64,000 nucleotides of DNA from Gnetum montanum. Its lineage: Eukaryota > Streptophyta > Gnetopsida > Gnetales > Gnetaceae. Under the pieces are notes generated by a model. The model worked only from the letters and a program-made list of their open reading frames with translations. It had not been told where the DNA came from and did not search any database. The DNA lies in contig MNCI01020899.1 of the NCBI GenBank assembly GCA_015680685.1, forward strand, positions 53,410-117,409, read 5' to 3'. Of this stretch, positions 33,401 to 44,877 are shown one piece after another. How positions within the stretch are numbered: position 1 is the stretch's first letter; every line of letters starts with the position of its first letter. The position numbers were made by a program, and so were the translations under genes.

Positions 33401-34680
33401 GGCTAGGATTGTTATTTATAAAGTTCAAGATCATTGGTATGTGAATATTACTAATTACTTGGATGTATGCAAATTACCAAAGTCTTGGACTAAGGGATAG
33501 AAATAGGCCTAAAAAATTAGGGCATAGTGATTCATTTGTAAAGATCCATTCATGTATAAGATTTGTAAAGATCAGATCATTTGATGATATCTCCCTAAAC
33601 AAGATCAAGAAGAGGTAATTGCTTTAAACCATAATACTATTTGTGAAGGCTACTTTAAGGGTAAGAAAACTTCATATAAAATCTTCCATACTAGTTTTTA
33701 TTGGCCCACCTTATTCAAGGATACTTACACATATTGTAAGTAATGTGATCAAGGCAAGAAAATAAGAAGACTCATAAGATACTAAGACATGTTATTATTA
33801 CCTATCTCAATTTAGTTTGAACCCTTCAATTATTAGAGCATTGATTTCATGGGTCCTTTTCCCTCAAGAATTCATGTAAGTACATCTTGGTTTCCATTGA
33901 TTATGGTAGTAAGTGGATCTTTGAAAAGGTAACTAGGTAGGATAATGCAAAAATGGTAGTTATATTGTTAATGATATAATTAAAAAATTGTTAAATAAGA
34001 TGGGAATTACACATCATATTGCTACTACCTATAATTCTTAATTGAATGGATTGGTTGAAATCATGAATAAGGAAATTAAAAATATTTTGTAGAAAGTTGT
34101 ATAAGGTAATAGAACATATTGGTATTATTGTTTACCAGATGCATTATGGGCCATTAGTACTTCATATAAATCATCTCATGATTTTACTCCATATGAATTA
34201 TTATTTGGTAAGTAATGTCTTGTTTCTTCTATTATACAAAACAAGTTTTTTCAAATGCAACGTTAATTGAGAATGAACTTAAATTCTTGTCTTTCTTTTC
34301 TTTTGTTTGTTTGAATCATTTAGATGAAGATCATATGAATGCATTAGATAGGCAATGTTTGCATAAGAAGAAGATGAAAATATTGCATGATAAGAGTATT
34401 ATGAGGAATGTTTTCTCATAAGGAGATTTATTTTTATTATTTAATATGAGGCTAAAATTTTTTTCTAGAAAATTATTATTCAATTGGAAGGGACCATATA
34501 GGATTATCAAGGTCTTAGGTAATGGTGCGATTGACATTTCTAAGCCTAGTAGTTTAGAGTCCTTACATGTGAATGGTTAATGGATAAAACATTATTTTGG
34601 ACAAGAACCTCATTTGTTAGTGAGATAATTAATTGAACTAATGCTTTGTATTTGCAAGTTGAATTTAATGTTATCATGAA
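33401..34680 (+). pseudogene. Element F integrase (internally deleted)
   Basis: Zinc-binding region near 33600-33760 ends TYCKxCDQGKK. The first catalytic Asp is kept in SIDFMGPFPS (codon 33843-33845). The third residue, Glu, is kept in NGLVEIMNKEI (codon 34056-34058). The segment that should carry the second Asp (DNGSHF-like) is missing: the sequence passes directly from VNDIIKK to NKMGITHHI (about 33965-34020). The C-terminal LFNMRLKFFSRKLLFNWKGP, then YRIIKVL, at about 34440-34520 is the typical chromodomain-less Athila/Tat tail. Multiple stops. Confidence 0.75.
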
Positions 34681-35870
34681 CTAGTTTCAAAATAGGTCTT
34701 TATGAGATTGTTTAACCCTAATATTTTTTTTTGTTATGATAGATTAATAACTTTGTTATTACGTGCTTCATTTTTATACAAGTATTAGGTGATAGGTATA
34801 TTGAATCATACATCATATTTTTATTAATACTTATGCATGGTAGTGGTCATTATTGTTATAAATTCTTTGATAGTGTCTTTGACAATATATTTTACATGGT
34901 ATTTAGTGTTTCAATGAGTTAATTAGATGGAGGTTCGACTTATCTCATGGCATGGATTTTTGGGATCTTATATATTCAAGGCATTTTTAATTATATATTA
35001 TGAATTTTATGTTAAGAATAAATAAAGAAATAGTTGAATGATGGGATTCCATTTGATGGATAGATTTTGTTAGCTTTTTGGTTGGAAAGTAGGACACTTC
35101 TTTTAGTTTTCACTATGCATATTGTTAGTTCAATATGTTATTTCTTGATAAACTTGAGGCTCTAGGTCTTCCTTAATCAAGGACCTAGGATAAGTGATAT
35201 CATGAGATGTAAAACATGAACCATGGGAATACTCATGGGAAATAACCTACATAGGGATTGAACCTATACTAGGAGAAAAGTTTCCATTCTTTATAGACAA
35301 TGTTTTATGGGTAGTACAACAAGTAATCATAACCTATTATAGGTGTTCAAATTTGGGAGTGTCCTTTTAATGAAAAATATTTTCTAATTACAACTAGGAT
35401 ATTGCACTAGGAGAAAATTTTGTATTTTCATGGATCATGTTCTAATGATAGTGCAACAATTCCATAATCATAATAATCATTGTAAAAAAAATAAAAACTA
35501 TTAAGTGATGTATTGTTTTGAATGATAAGCTCTCTATTATTCATGGCTATGAGATAAGCTTATTCATGTCAATACATGAGGAGTCTCCATCATCAAAAAC
35601 TACTTGAAGTATGGAAGGCTACTTATTTTTGAGAGGTACAATGTCATAAGATATGGATAAGTTGGTAAACAATGCTCATGAATGTCTAATGTGACAATGC
35701 CTTACAGTTGTATTGTTCTTTAAAACTTAATTAATTTAATGATTGCCAAATGTATTAATGTTTAGTAAAGTGCTAACACGTTAGTTATTCTTTTGTCATA
35801 AAGTTCTCCTCTATTTTATTACATTTTCTCATTTTAGCCCCATTTTTTATCTAGTTCCCTCTAATTTAGC
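34681..35870. other. Noncoding stretch after element F, with a tandem duplication
   Basis: No gene is visible. A unit of about 136 bases is duplicated at about 35262 and about 35398 (shared CACTAGGAGAAAA and a TAGTRCAACAA word). This may be the 3' internal region of F. Confidence 0.45.
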
Positions 35871-35879
35871 TACAAAAGT

Positions 35880-36345
35880 ATTTTGAAATATGAAAATTTG
35901 GACAAGGTATGACTTGTAGTCCTTCAAAGTCTAACTAAAACCTTGAATATGAGTTGTTGGAGTTGATTTTAAGAGTTAAGTACCTACAACAGGGTGTGAC
36001 CTACACCCCCTCACACCTAGATTTTGGCCACTGGTTCAATTTATCAGTACAACTTACTACCACCTACACCATATTTCACTTGGACATTTTAAAATTACAA
36101 TCCCTTAGATATTTTGAAGGCCTACAATCCATAGTGCATTTCACTTTAACATTTCATAGATCAACTTCCAAAATAGCATGAGTATGTGCAATGTGTAGTT
36201 TTCTTAGGTACAACAAGGTATGACCCGTAGTCATTTAGACCCCAAATTTAATTTAATTTTTTGTTATTGTATTGTGGAAAGGTATGACCTATAGTTGGTC
36301 ACATCTCAATTTAAAAAGTAAATATATATATAAAATCTATTTTAG
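35880..36345 (+). promoter_or_regulatory. LTR-like U3: GGTATGACC repeats and TATA
   Basis: Four spaced copies of a unit with ACAAGGTATGACYYGTAGTC (about 35903, 35990, 36216, 36278) precede an ATATATATATAAAATC TATA-like run at about 36322-36338. It is likely a piece of an LTR, but its ends and element were not found. Confidence 0.4.
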
Positions 36346-37900
36346 GATTCATTTCTCTTGCACTAGCACTATAGGTCTAGGCAAAGCACTAATTTAGCTT
36401 TTACCCATGCATATAGCTACAAATAGGGACATCCAAGCTTCTTCCTCCACTTGACATGCTGAAGGTAGGTCCCAAATACCCTTTTTTCCATGTTTTTTCT
36501 CAATGGATTTTCTATTGTATGTAGTTGCAAGCAACCATGAACTAGATGTGTTCTTTTCAAGCATAATTGAAATTTTAGTTGGAAATTCCTCTATTTCATT
36601 TATGTACTCCATATTTGGATTTTCAAATTTGAGCTAGGGTTGCTTTTTTCTTAACATATTATCCTATTTATGGTATTCCTTGGATGAGCGCAAAGCCAAT
36701 TATGTTCATGACTTATACCTTATTGTGGTATGGGCTTATTGTCTTTTCTTATCATAGTTATTTTGTTTTGGATTAATATTAATATTTGGACCTTGATATG
36801 TTGACTAGTATCTACCTTACAATCAGAGTATTTAATATTGAAGGCTATCATATTTTTATAAGATGATGTTATGTTTATTTTTTATTACTCTTTTAATTAT
36901 TTATGTCCAAGCATTGTAACTCCATTTCTTGAGATAACATGTTTTTCTCCTATGTTCCCAATGTGCAAGTATTTCCATTTTCCAAGCTCTAAGTTGTTTT
37001 TCACACTTACATTAGGACTTGTGATGACATGGTTACTAGTAGCTCATCGTTTCCCAAATATTTGTACCCTTATTATGTATGATTGTGATTTCTAGTACCC
37101 CTCTATATATCTTTGGACTATAGCATTCTATTTTGGGTTTGATTGTTGCTTCTTTATGTTTTTTTTCTTTGAACAGATACCTAATATGAATTATATAGCA
37201 CTGCTACATGCATGAGACTTTAATTTTTGTACCATCCATGGAGTGTAGCATAATTGATCACCTCTGATGTTTATGCTACATTGGAAACAACATAGACTTT
37301 GTTAGGGACACCAATGTTGTTGAGATTGGTTTTAATTAGGTTATGTAATTATTTAAGTATTTTACATGTTTGTGTATGCATTATGTTGGATATTAATTTC
37401 ATGTATTTGTTACATTTTTTCATTGTGTTGCAATGTATTTTCTAGCCTAGGTATTATTTTTACATAATTTTATATGTTTTAATAATGGTTTTTTAATAGC
37501 AAGAAACTTCTTATGCTTCTCAATACAAGAAGACTCATGTAGACAAATAGGCATTAACATCGATGGATCCGATAGCATGGAGACATGCTTAGGAGGCATA
37601 GAAAAAGTGCATTCATAGGGAGTGTATGAATCATTTGAAGCATGAGTGATGCAAGGCAAAGTTCCCTATGGTACCATTGAGAATATATAGGAACTTTAAG
37701 ACTCTTACAAAACTTTTCAACTTATTAGTTGTTGCATCTCTGATGCTCCATAACCTTGACTTTATATTGATAGGAGGTGAGATGTAGGAGGCATGTCAAT
37801 TTTATCTGATGTTTTAGAGGACCTCAGCTACATCATGAGCCTTCCATATTGGTGGTAATTCTTATGTCATCAGCAAGGCTCTTATTGCTCAAGTCCTTGA
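36346..37900. other. No recognisable gene
   Basis: AT-rich, T-rich sequence with only short, unrecognised open frames on both strands. It may include the R-U5 part of the LTR-like block to its left. Confidence 0.4.
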
Positions 37901-38900
37901 GATGCAGGTTGGGGCAAATCAATAGCATTTTTTGGTAGCATATTTGGAGATGAAAACTCATATGATTGAGATTTTCCCTAAAGTGACAATGGATGAGATA
38001 GGGTGTTTCTACAAGAAAATTTCTCTAGAGAGAAAGGTTCTTACTAGGGTAGTGATGATAAACATCTTAGATAGTTCACACTTAACGCATGTCATGTCAT
38101 TTTCCATGCTAGTTTTGAGTGACTTGGAGGATCCTTATACTCTCAAATATTCATTTATTATTCTATCTAGGATTGAGTTGATAGTCTAAGATGTTAATGA
38201 GGTTTCTTTTCCATTAGTAATATTAGCATTTCCAGATTTTACCACTCGTACTACCCATCAAGAAGATTATTTCTTGGGGTGAAGACCAATTTCTAAATCT
38301 AGATGTGCTTTTTGCACTCAGTAGTTTCCCTAGACATGGTATGAAAAGACCTGGTGGATCCATGACCTACATGTTCCTAGTGATGGGGGAAAGGCTTCTT
38401 GGTAGGCCTATTATGTAGATAATAAGAAAAAGTAGTTCCAATAGCATGGCATAGCAAGTAGTGATCAAGCTTCAGTAGAAGCCAAAGAATGTATTATGAC
38501 ATGGTTGGATGTATTACAAGCCAGTCTCCATACATATTGTAACAAAATTGAGACTCATATATATGCTCAATGTGATTAGTTGTAGAAAATGTAGTATTAG
38601 CTAGCCTTCAATGTGAAGCTCCTTGTCCATCATATGCTTTTCCAACTAAGGGAGATGCGACACTCCTTTAGCCTTCAAAGGTTGGTGAGAAGGTGGATCT
38701 AGAGTTTGTACTAATGGGCTTACCTATCACTGATAATAAGCATGCAGGACGTTCTAGCCTTATGGACTAAGTTGATGATGAGGTGACCAAGGAGAATTTC
38801 ATGAATGAGAAGCTCATAGAGGATGCTTATTAACCTTCTCTTTTAATAGATATTCTTCTACCTCCTTTGGTGGATGGCTCAACTCCTCCAACTTGAGCAT
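37900..38900 (+). pseudogene. Unrecognised decayed coding-like stretch
   Basis: A frame open from about 37932 to 38189 (MVAYLEMKTHMIEIFPKVTM) extends upstream through GGNSYVISKALIAQVLEMQV and downstream to about 38400 with a few stops, more coherent than its surroundings. I recognise no domain. It lies before a polypurine-like tract at 39053, so it may be the 3' coding part of another retroelement, perhaps its gag or an extra ORF. Confidence 0.3.
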
Positions 38901-39049
38901 TTTGTTTCCTTCTTCCTATATCCCTTCTCTTCTTTCAGTATACTCATGAGGCATTATGATATGTGTTGATCTTATCCTATGTATCATTTATTATGTTATT
39001 CATTAATTCACATGCATTCTTCTACTCCCTTTTATTATGATGATAAAGA

Positions 39050-39072
39050 CCTAGCTGGGGGCTATTTTAGGA
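39050..39072 (+). other. Polypurine-like tract
   Basis: CTAGCTGGGGGCTATTTTAG resembles the AGCTGGGGGCA tract preceding the 3' LTR of many plant gypsy elements. The following 1.1 kb (to about 40170), with repeated AGTCATAG words at 39600-39720, could be that LTR. Its end was not found. Confidence 0.35.
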
Positions 39073-40169
39073 CATGAATAAATTCCCCCTTTTAACTTGG
39101 TTTCTTCGATGTTATGATTAGGAATAGGCAAATATGACCTTATGTGAAATTTAGCTATTCATAGTTCATAGTCATAAGGATATAAGATGGACCTTAGATC
39201 ATGTGGATAGTACATGAACTCTAGATGGAAGAGTATTCATCCTATAATAGTCGAAAAGGAAGTTTGGAGAAAGGCAGAAAGCTAGAACACATATAGTTAG
39301 TTAGAAATAGATATAGGGCATCACATGAAGGTTTGATTTAAGTTTTGATAATAGTATATGACCTTATGAAACCCACAGTAGCTTGTTGTCCATAAAATTT
39401 TTACCAGCTATGACATAGTCCATTGTAATTTATTTTTGAATAGAATTAGAAATTCATCAATGCAAGTCCTAATGACATGTGCCTCTTTCACAACTGGAGG
39501 TAATAATATAGCTACCAAGGCATGTAACTTGTAGAAAATGGTAGTCCTATAAGCCTAATTGGTTATTAGGCTTTTAGGATTTAATTATTTGATCTTTAAA
39601 AATGGCTCACAAAGATTGCTAGTCATAGTTGCTAGCAATGATCAATTGGCTCCATAACTCTTCATCAAGCTACAAAATGTGATCTTGTGTAGTTTGTACC
39701 CCAAGTCATAGTCATTAGTTGGACATTATTCTAACCATAAACTAAATTAATTTCACCACAAATCAAAGTAGGATTATAAGACATTCACTAAAAGGATAAT
39801 TGAAGAAGAAAAGAAGATATACATAAGAGATTCTTGAAGAGATTTAGAGTGAATTAGAATTGTTCTATTGAACTATATTGATTGGTATTAGAGATTCTTG
39901 ATTAATAAGATATTTGTTTTTCTTACTTAAGAGTGATTTCATGTTGCCCATTCTTTATCATAATTCTAGTAATTAACCCCATGTAATCTGTAATCCTCTA
40001 TTGATTTAACTTCCACAATTCTATAGTGCAAGAACGTAAGAAATAAACAACATTTAGTCAACCAATAATTTCCTCATTTTTTTCTCAGAACCATGATTGA
40101 TAAATTCCAATATAATTGGAATACCTAGTTATGCCATGCTCTTTAGGTCTACCATACTATATTTTGTAA

Positions 40170-40610
40170 TGTAACTAGTTAAATATATTGATGCTAACTT
40201 ATGGATTATAAGCTATGTTTCCAATGCAACTAAATGTGTCTTCTCTTTCTGTAGTCTTAAATAATTCAATGTTAGATGAGGAGAATGAGAACACATGCTA
40301 CATTGAGCTAGACACACTTAAAGAAGACTGTAATCATGTAGCTATCAACATCCAAAATTATCAAGAGGCCATGTGCCAATACTACAACAAGTACATTAGA
40401 CTTACAAAAATCAAAGAATTTAATCTTATCGTAAGACATTTTTCTAATTCTAAGATAACCAAGTTTTCTTTAAACTTGCAAGGTTTATTCATTATCCTCA
40501 AGAGCTTCAGTAATGAAGCATAGTACTTGGAAAATTCAAATTGGAATTAGTATCTAGATCTTGTCAATAAGGAATACCTAAAAAGATACAATATTTGAAA
40601 TAAATAAATA
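40170..40610 (+). pseudogene. Tat-type gypsy integrase, C-terminal fragment
   Basis: MFPMQLNVSSLSVVLNNSML (from 40215), then ELDTLKEDCNHVAINIQNYQ, then YYNKYIRLTKIKEFNLIVRH, matches the tail of Tat/chromovirus integrases (P.qL.IPsLrvL...ELD.LEE.R..A..hi..YQ....r.yNK.Vk.R.F.vGDLVL). The ending NKEYLKRYNI, after a stop, fits the usual LKRYY. No catalytic core lies upstream. It abuts a LINE fragment. Confidence 0.65.
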
Positions 40611-40639
40611 ATATATATTTTATGTTTTCTCTCATTATT

Positions 40640-41415
40640 TTATTTTTATTGCATTATTTTGATCCCTTTGGTGTATGCTATTTTTAGATGATACTGTATT
40701 GTTGAATATAGCTCAAGAAAATATTACCACTAAAATGGAAAAGTAGAGACATGCTCTAGAATCAAAAGACTTAGAAATTAGTAGAAGTAAGATAGAATAC
40801 ATGGAATTTAATTTTAATAACAACATAAACAATGGTGAAACAAAAGTGTTGATTCAAGACAAAAAAGTCCCTTACCTAGGATTAATCCCCCAATCATATG
40901 ATGAAATTGATATAGATATTAGAAATATAATTGAGGAAGGATGGTTAAAATGGAGATATGGTAGTAGTGTTCTATGTGATAAAAGAATACCAATTATGTT
41001 AAAGAAAAAATTTTACAAAACAATGATCAAGTCTACCATCTTATATGGTGTTAAATCTTGGGTAGTATGAAAGAGACATGTAGAATAAATCAATGTGGAA
41101 GAAATGTGAATGCTTTGTTGAATGTTAAATGTTACTATAAGAGATAAAATAAATAATATAGATATTAGAGAAAAATTTGAGTGACTTCTATTCTAGATAA
41201 TGATCCTATAAACAAAGTTTTCTACATCATTATTCTAGAAAATCTACTAAAAGAAATATGAAAGAAGACATGGGAAAAACGATTAAAGATTATTTGAAGA
41301 AACTACAAATAAAACAAGATCTAGTTCTTTATAAATGAAAATGGTGAAAAAGAACTCATGTAGTTGACACCAATTTTTTGGGACAAGGTTAGAATGATGA
41401 TAATGATGCATTATT
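40640..41415 (+). mobile_element. RTE-type LINE, 5'-truncated 3' end
   Basis: The RT palm appears as CMLFLDDTVLL (about 40675-40707), where RTE elements have LLFADDIVL. EISRSKIEYMEFNF, KVPYLGL, EEGWLKWRYGSSVLCDKRIP, KKKFYKTMIKSTILYGVKSW and, after a frame change, DIREKFE follow, the usual order at the C-terminus of plant RTE RTs. It ends HQFFGTRLE followed by TGATGATAATGATG, a microsatellite tail usual for RTE. It truncates upstream against an integrase fragment. Stops and at least one frameshift are present. Confidence 0.8.
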
Positions 41416-42330
41416 TCAATTCCCTCGCTATCTTAGTTCTCTCTCTCTCTCTCTCTCTCTATTTTCTACTATTATTCTTCTAGAGTTCTTTCATATGATT
41501 TCATCTATCTCCTCAAATCTCTTATTATCTTATTCTACTAACTTTATTCTATGGAAAACTATGGTAAGGATATTTATCATTGATCTACCACATGTAGTGG
41601 CCAATGAGTGTTCTACCATTTTAACTCCATGTGAGAATGTGTTGAGTTTATATAGGAAAGAAAGAGAATTAATCTAATAATCATTAGAGTATGGGATTTA
41701 GTAATGCCTCCCTTTTGTGATATAGTAACCCCTCTTGGTGTATAGGTAATGCTTATTATTTATTTTTATTATTTTATTATTTTTTTCAATATTACAAGTC
41801 TATTTTTCATTTTTCCTCTCTTATTTCTCTATTCCTCATCTAACTCTCTTTCCTACCTCATTTTCTTTTTTCTCATTAATACATTCAATGAGGATTGAGT
41901 GATGTATTCTATTATAGTAAGGATATACTGAGAGCATGAGTGAGATAGAATGTAAATAGCATAAATGACATCCTTTCATTCATCTTGTATGTAGGATTTA
42001 GTCATGGCTCCCTTCTATGGCATAAAATCATCCTCATGATTGGTGTATCAAAAATATCTTGATTTTCCTTCATAATTATTCTTATTTCTTCCAAATTTTA
42101 TTTTTATAAGTGTATTAATCATCTATGCATTCTTTCTTGATGGATCCTCATTCCCTACCTCAGTAGCATACATCAAGAGGAGACAATATTAAAACCACTT
42201 TTTCAGTTCACTAGGAATCAAGACTAAGTATGGTCTTGACATTGTTTCATATGGGTTTGAGCATCAAAATTTCCAAAACCATCATCACAAGGCATATTCT
42301 CAACTCCTAAAAGTCTCCAAGGAGCATTTA
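41416..42330. other. AT-rich spacer with (TC)n microsatellite
   Basis: (TC)12 at 41437-41460, otherwise T-rich with no recognisable gene. Confidence 0.6.
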
Positions 42331-43670
42331 AGTACATAATCCAAATTATGGACTTCATTCTTGGTAACTTTGAAAAAACCCTAGAAGCAAAATTTTTCTA
42401 ACTATTAGAAATGACACAAATTTCAAATTAATCTTCCTTCGATATCACAATATAAAACACTTTTAAAAATAGCTTCATAATATATTTTTAACCTTTAAAT
42501 GCCTCCAAAGACCATTTAGGATCATATCCAAATATCTTAGCTTCAATTTCGATGACTTTAAGAAAGTTTGAAAAAACACCAAATTTTTCTAAGCATGGTT
42601 AACAATGATGTTGATGCCAACATTAGCACTAAAAAAATCATCTTTAACAGCCCTCAACCTTATTGAAACTACACTTTGACATGTTTCATGTGTTCCTAAT
42701 GGTTGTATGACTCATCAACAATAGTTTTGACACTCTGGTAGGTTCTTTCTAGACATAGAAAATCAACATTTTTTCTAAGCCTAGGGCATCACCAAGTTCA
42801 TGAATTAATTAGAATCTTAAAAAATAACTATAGCACCTATAAGTCACTTTACTCATCTTTTTTGTAGCATTCCATATTTTTTCAAGCCTTGTAACACTTA
42901 AAAACCATCATTTTAACTCATTCAATTTCAATTTTGGCACCTTGGGAATTAGACTTTTTAGCCTAGAAAATTACTAAAAATTATTCTAACTTCCTAGATG
43001 ACATTGATGATGATGCTAGTGTTAGTGTTTGTGTCAACATTATTGAACTTTTTGTCATCCCCTAAATTAGCATTCCTTAATATTCACAAGTCTCTTAGGT
43101 TCTTAACTTCCTCCTAGTTATCTCAAACATTAGTTTGAAGGTCAAATGGGGACTTGAGAACTCAAAATTACAACTCAAGAAAAAGTTTAAAAATTTCACT
43201 AAGTATAGTGACATTAACATTGTTGAGTATTAGTTTCATTACTTTTGGACCTTGGTAAGTAACATCATTCATCTTCTAAAGTAGGCTTCGAAAGCTTCTC
43301 TAAGCTTCTTAGGCTCCTTGACTTCGTCTCAGTAATGTTTGACATTAATTTGAAGGTTAAATGAGGCCTAAAGAGCTAAAAATTTTAACTTAGACAAAGA
43401 TTTAATATTTTTACTAAGTATTAGTGATGTTGATGCTAACATCAAAATTAGTATTACCATTGCCATTTTTAGCATACACAACATACAATCATCAACCTTT
43501 AAGTTTAGGACTTAGCATTGCTTCTCAACTTTGTAGATTTCTTGACATTATTTTATCATAATTCAATGTCATTTAGGAAGTCAAATGAGGTCTTGAAGGC
43601 TTAGAATTATTAGTTTGACAAAATTATTGAAACTTATGAGTGATGGTAATGTTTATTAATAGAAATACCA
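42330..43670. repeat. Degenerate tandem array, period about 200-225 bp
   Basis: About six poor copies. Recurrent blocks are GTCAAATGRGGNCTTGARG, CTCAAAATTACAACT, TTTCTAAG or TTACTAAG, and GATGTTGATGCTAACAT. Clear units begin near 43140, 43354 and 43580 (spacings about 214 and 226). Earlier ones are near 42360, 42560, 42745 and 42950. No coding region is visible. Confidence 0.6.
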
Positions 43671-44200
43671 AAAGGAGACTAGCCAATGATTGATGAATAA
43701 CAAAGAAATACTAGTGACATAGGAAACAAGGCGTAACAAGAATAGTTGATTTAATAAAATGAGGGAAAGTAGGACAAGGGATAATTAAAAAATGAAGAAT
43801 CAAACTTGAAGAAAATTATCAAAAACTAACAAAACTTTAAAAACATGGAATCTCTCAAAATGGATGAAACCCAATAGGTTCTATGATAAGATAAATGTAG
43901 TGATCCTAAAAATTAATCAAACAATCAATGCCCATGTCCTAAAACTATTGATGAAAATATTCTCATAAAATCCTTGGACTCGAAATCCATGAATTACATA
44001 AATATAGAAATTACAAACACATAAAATAAAGAATTAATGTATAAAAATAACACAATGCTAATCATGTAAGGTAAAACCCAATTCCCATCAAAATCCACAT
44101 AGATTTATATAAACTAAATAATACCTAACCCACATTGAATGTGCATAAAATCCTATGAATCAAAATAGATAAGAAAAGAAGCAAAGATTATTCACTTATA
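43671..44200. other. A-rich region left of element C
   Basis: No gene is visible. This is where U3 of the 5' LTR of C should lie, but the sequence does not match U3 of its 3' LTR. A TGATGA occurs at 43949 and might be the LTR start. Confidence 0.4.
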
Positions 44201-44204
44201 CATG

Positions 44205-44724
44205 CTTTCTTTATGCTTTATTTATGCATTTAATATTCATGTAATCTACTTTAATGAATTTTAACTAAGAAATTAATATTGATAAATAGAAAACATAAAC
44301 ATGACCACTTCAAGCATACATTTAACGCTTGGTAACCCTAGTAGTGCTTAAAACTTGGTAACCCAGTGGCACTATAACATGTCCAACATGTGTACGGAAA
44401 GTGGGAATGGATACCTATGTTAGGATTAGTTAAGTGTTAGTTAGTTACTAGATTCATTAGATTAATTACACATTAAATTTACTTTGTTTCTAACACTTAG
44501 ATGATTAAATCATAAAAGACAAAATGATAAAAATCAAATGACTTAGTTACACTTAACCATACACTTGCAATTCACAAGTGGGACTGAGAAGACAATGATT
44601 GCAAAGTTAGATTCACCTCCTAGAGACCAGTTTACTTAGAAAGCTAAAGTCTATGGAATTCAATCAGATTGCTTAGTGAATGCTAGTGATTTGTATGATG
44701 TAGGAACATACTCACTACTCATCA
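44205..44724 (+). repeat. 5' LTR of element C (right part)
   Basis: Matches the 3' LTR from 54345 to 54836 closely, including ATGCATTTAATATTCATGTA and CTTGGTAACCCAGTGGCACT, and ends ACTACTCATCA. Sequence left of about 44205 diverges from the matching U3 of the 3' LTR. Confidence 0.8.
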
Positions 44725-44744
44725 TTGGCGCTATTGCCAGGGAC
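44725..44744 (+). other. Element C primer-binding site, tRNA-Asp type
   Basis: TTGGCGCTATTGCCAGGGAC. From the second base it differs from the tRNA-Asp complement TGGCGCCGTTGCCGGGGA at three positions. Confidence 0.85.
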
Positions 44745-44877
44745 TTTAGTTAGCTATGTACACTAGCTAGGACTCAGTCAAAATTAGTCAAAATTATTGT
44801 AATGAACCTTAAAGTTGTAATCATTAAAATAATAATTATAATTATAAAAGTACACTGGTATTTTATTCCAATCTAAA

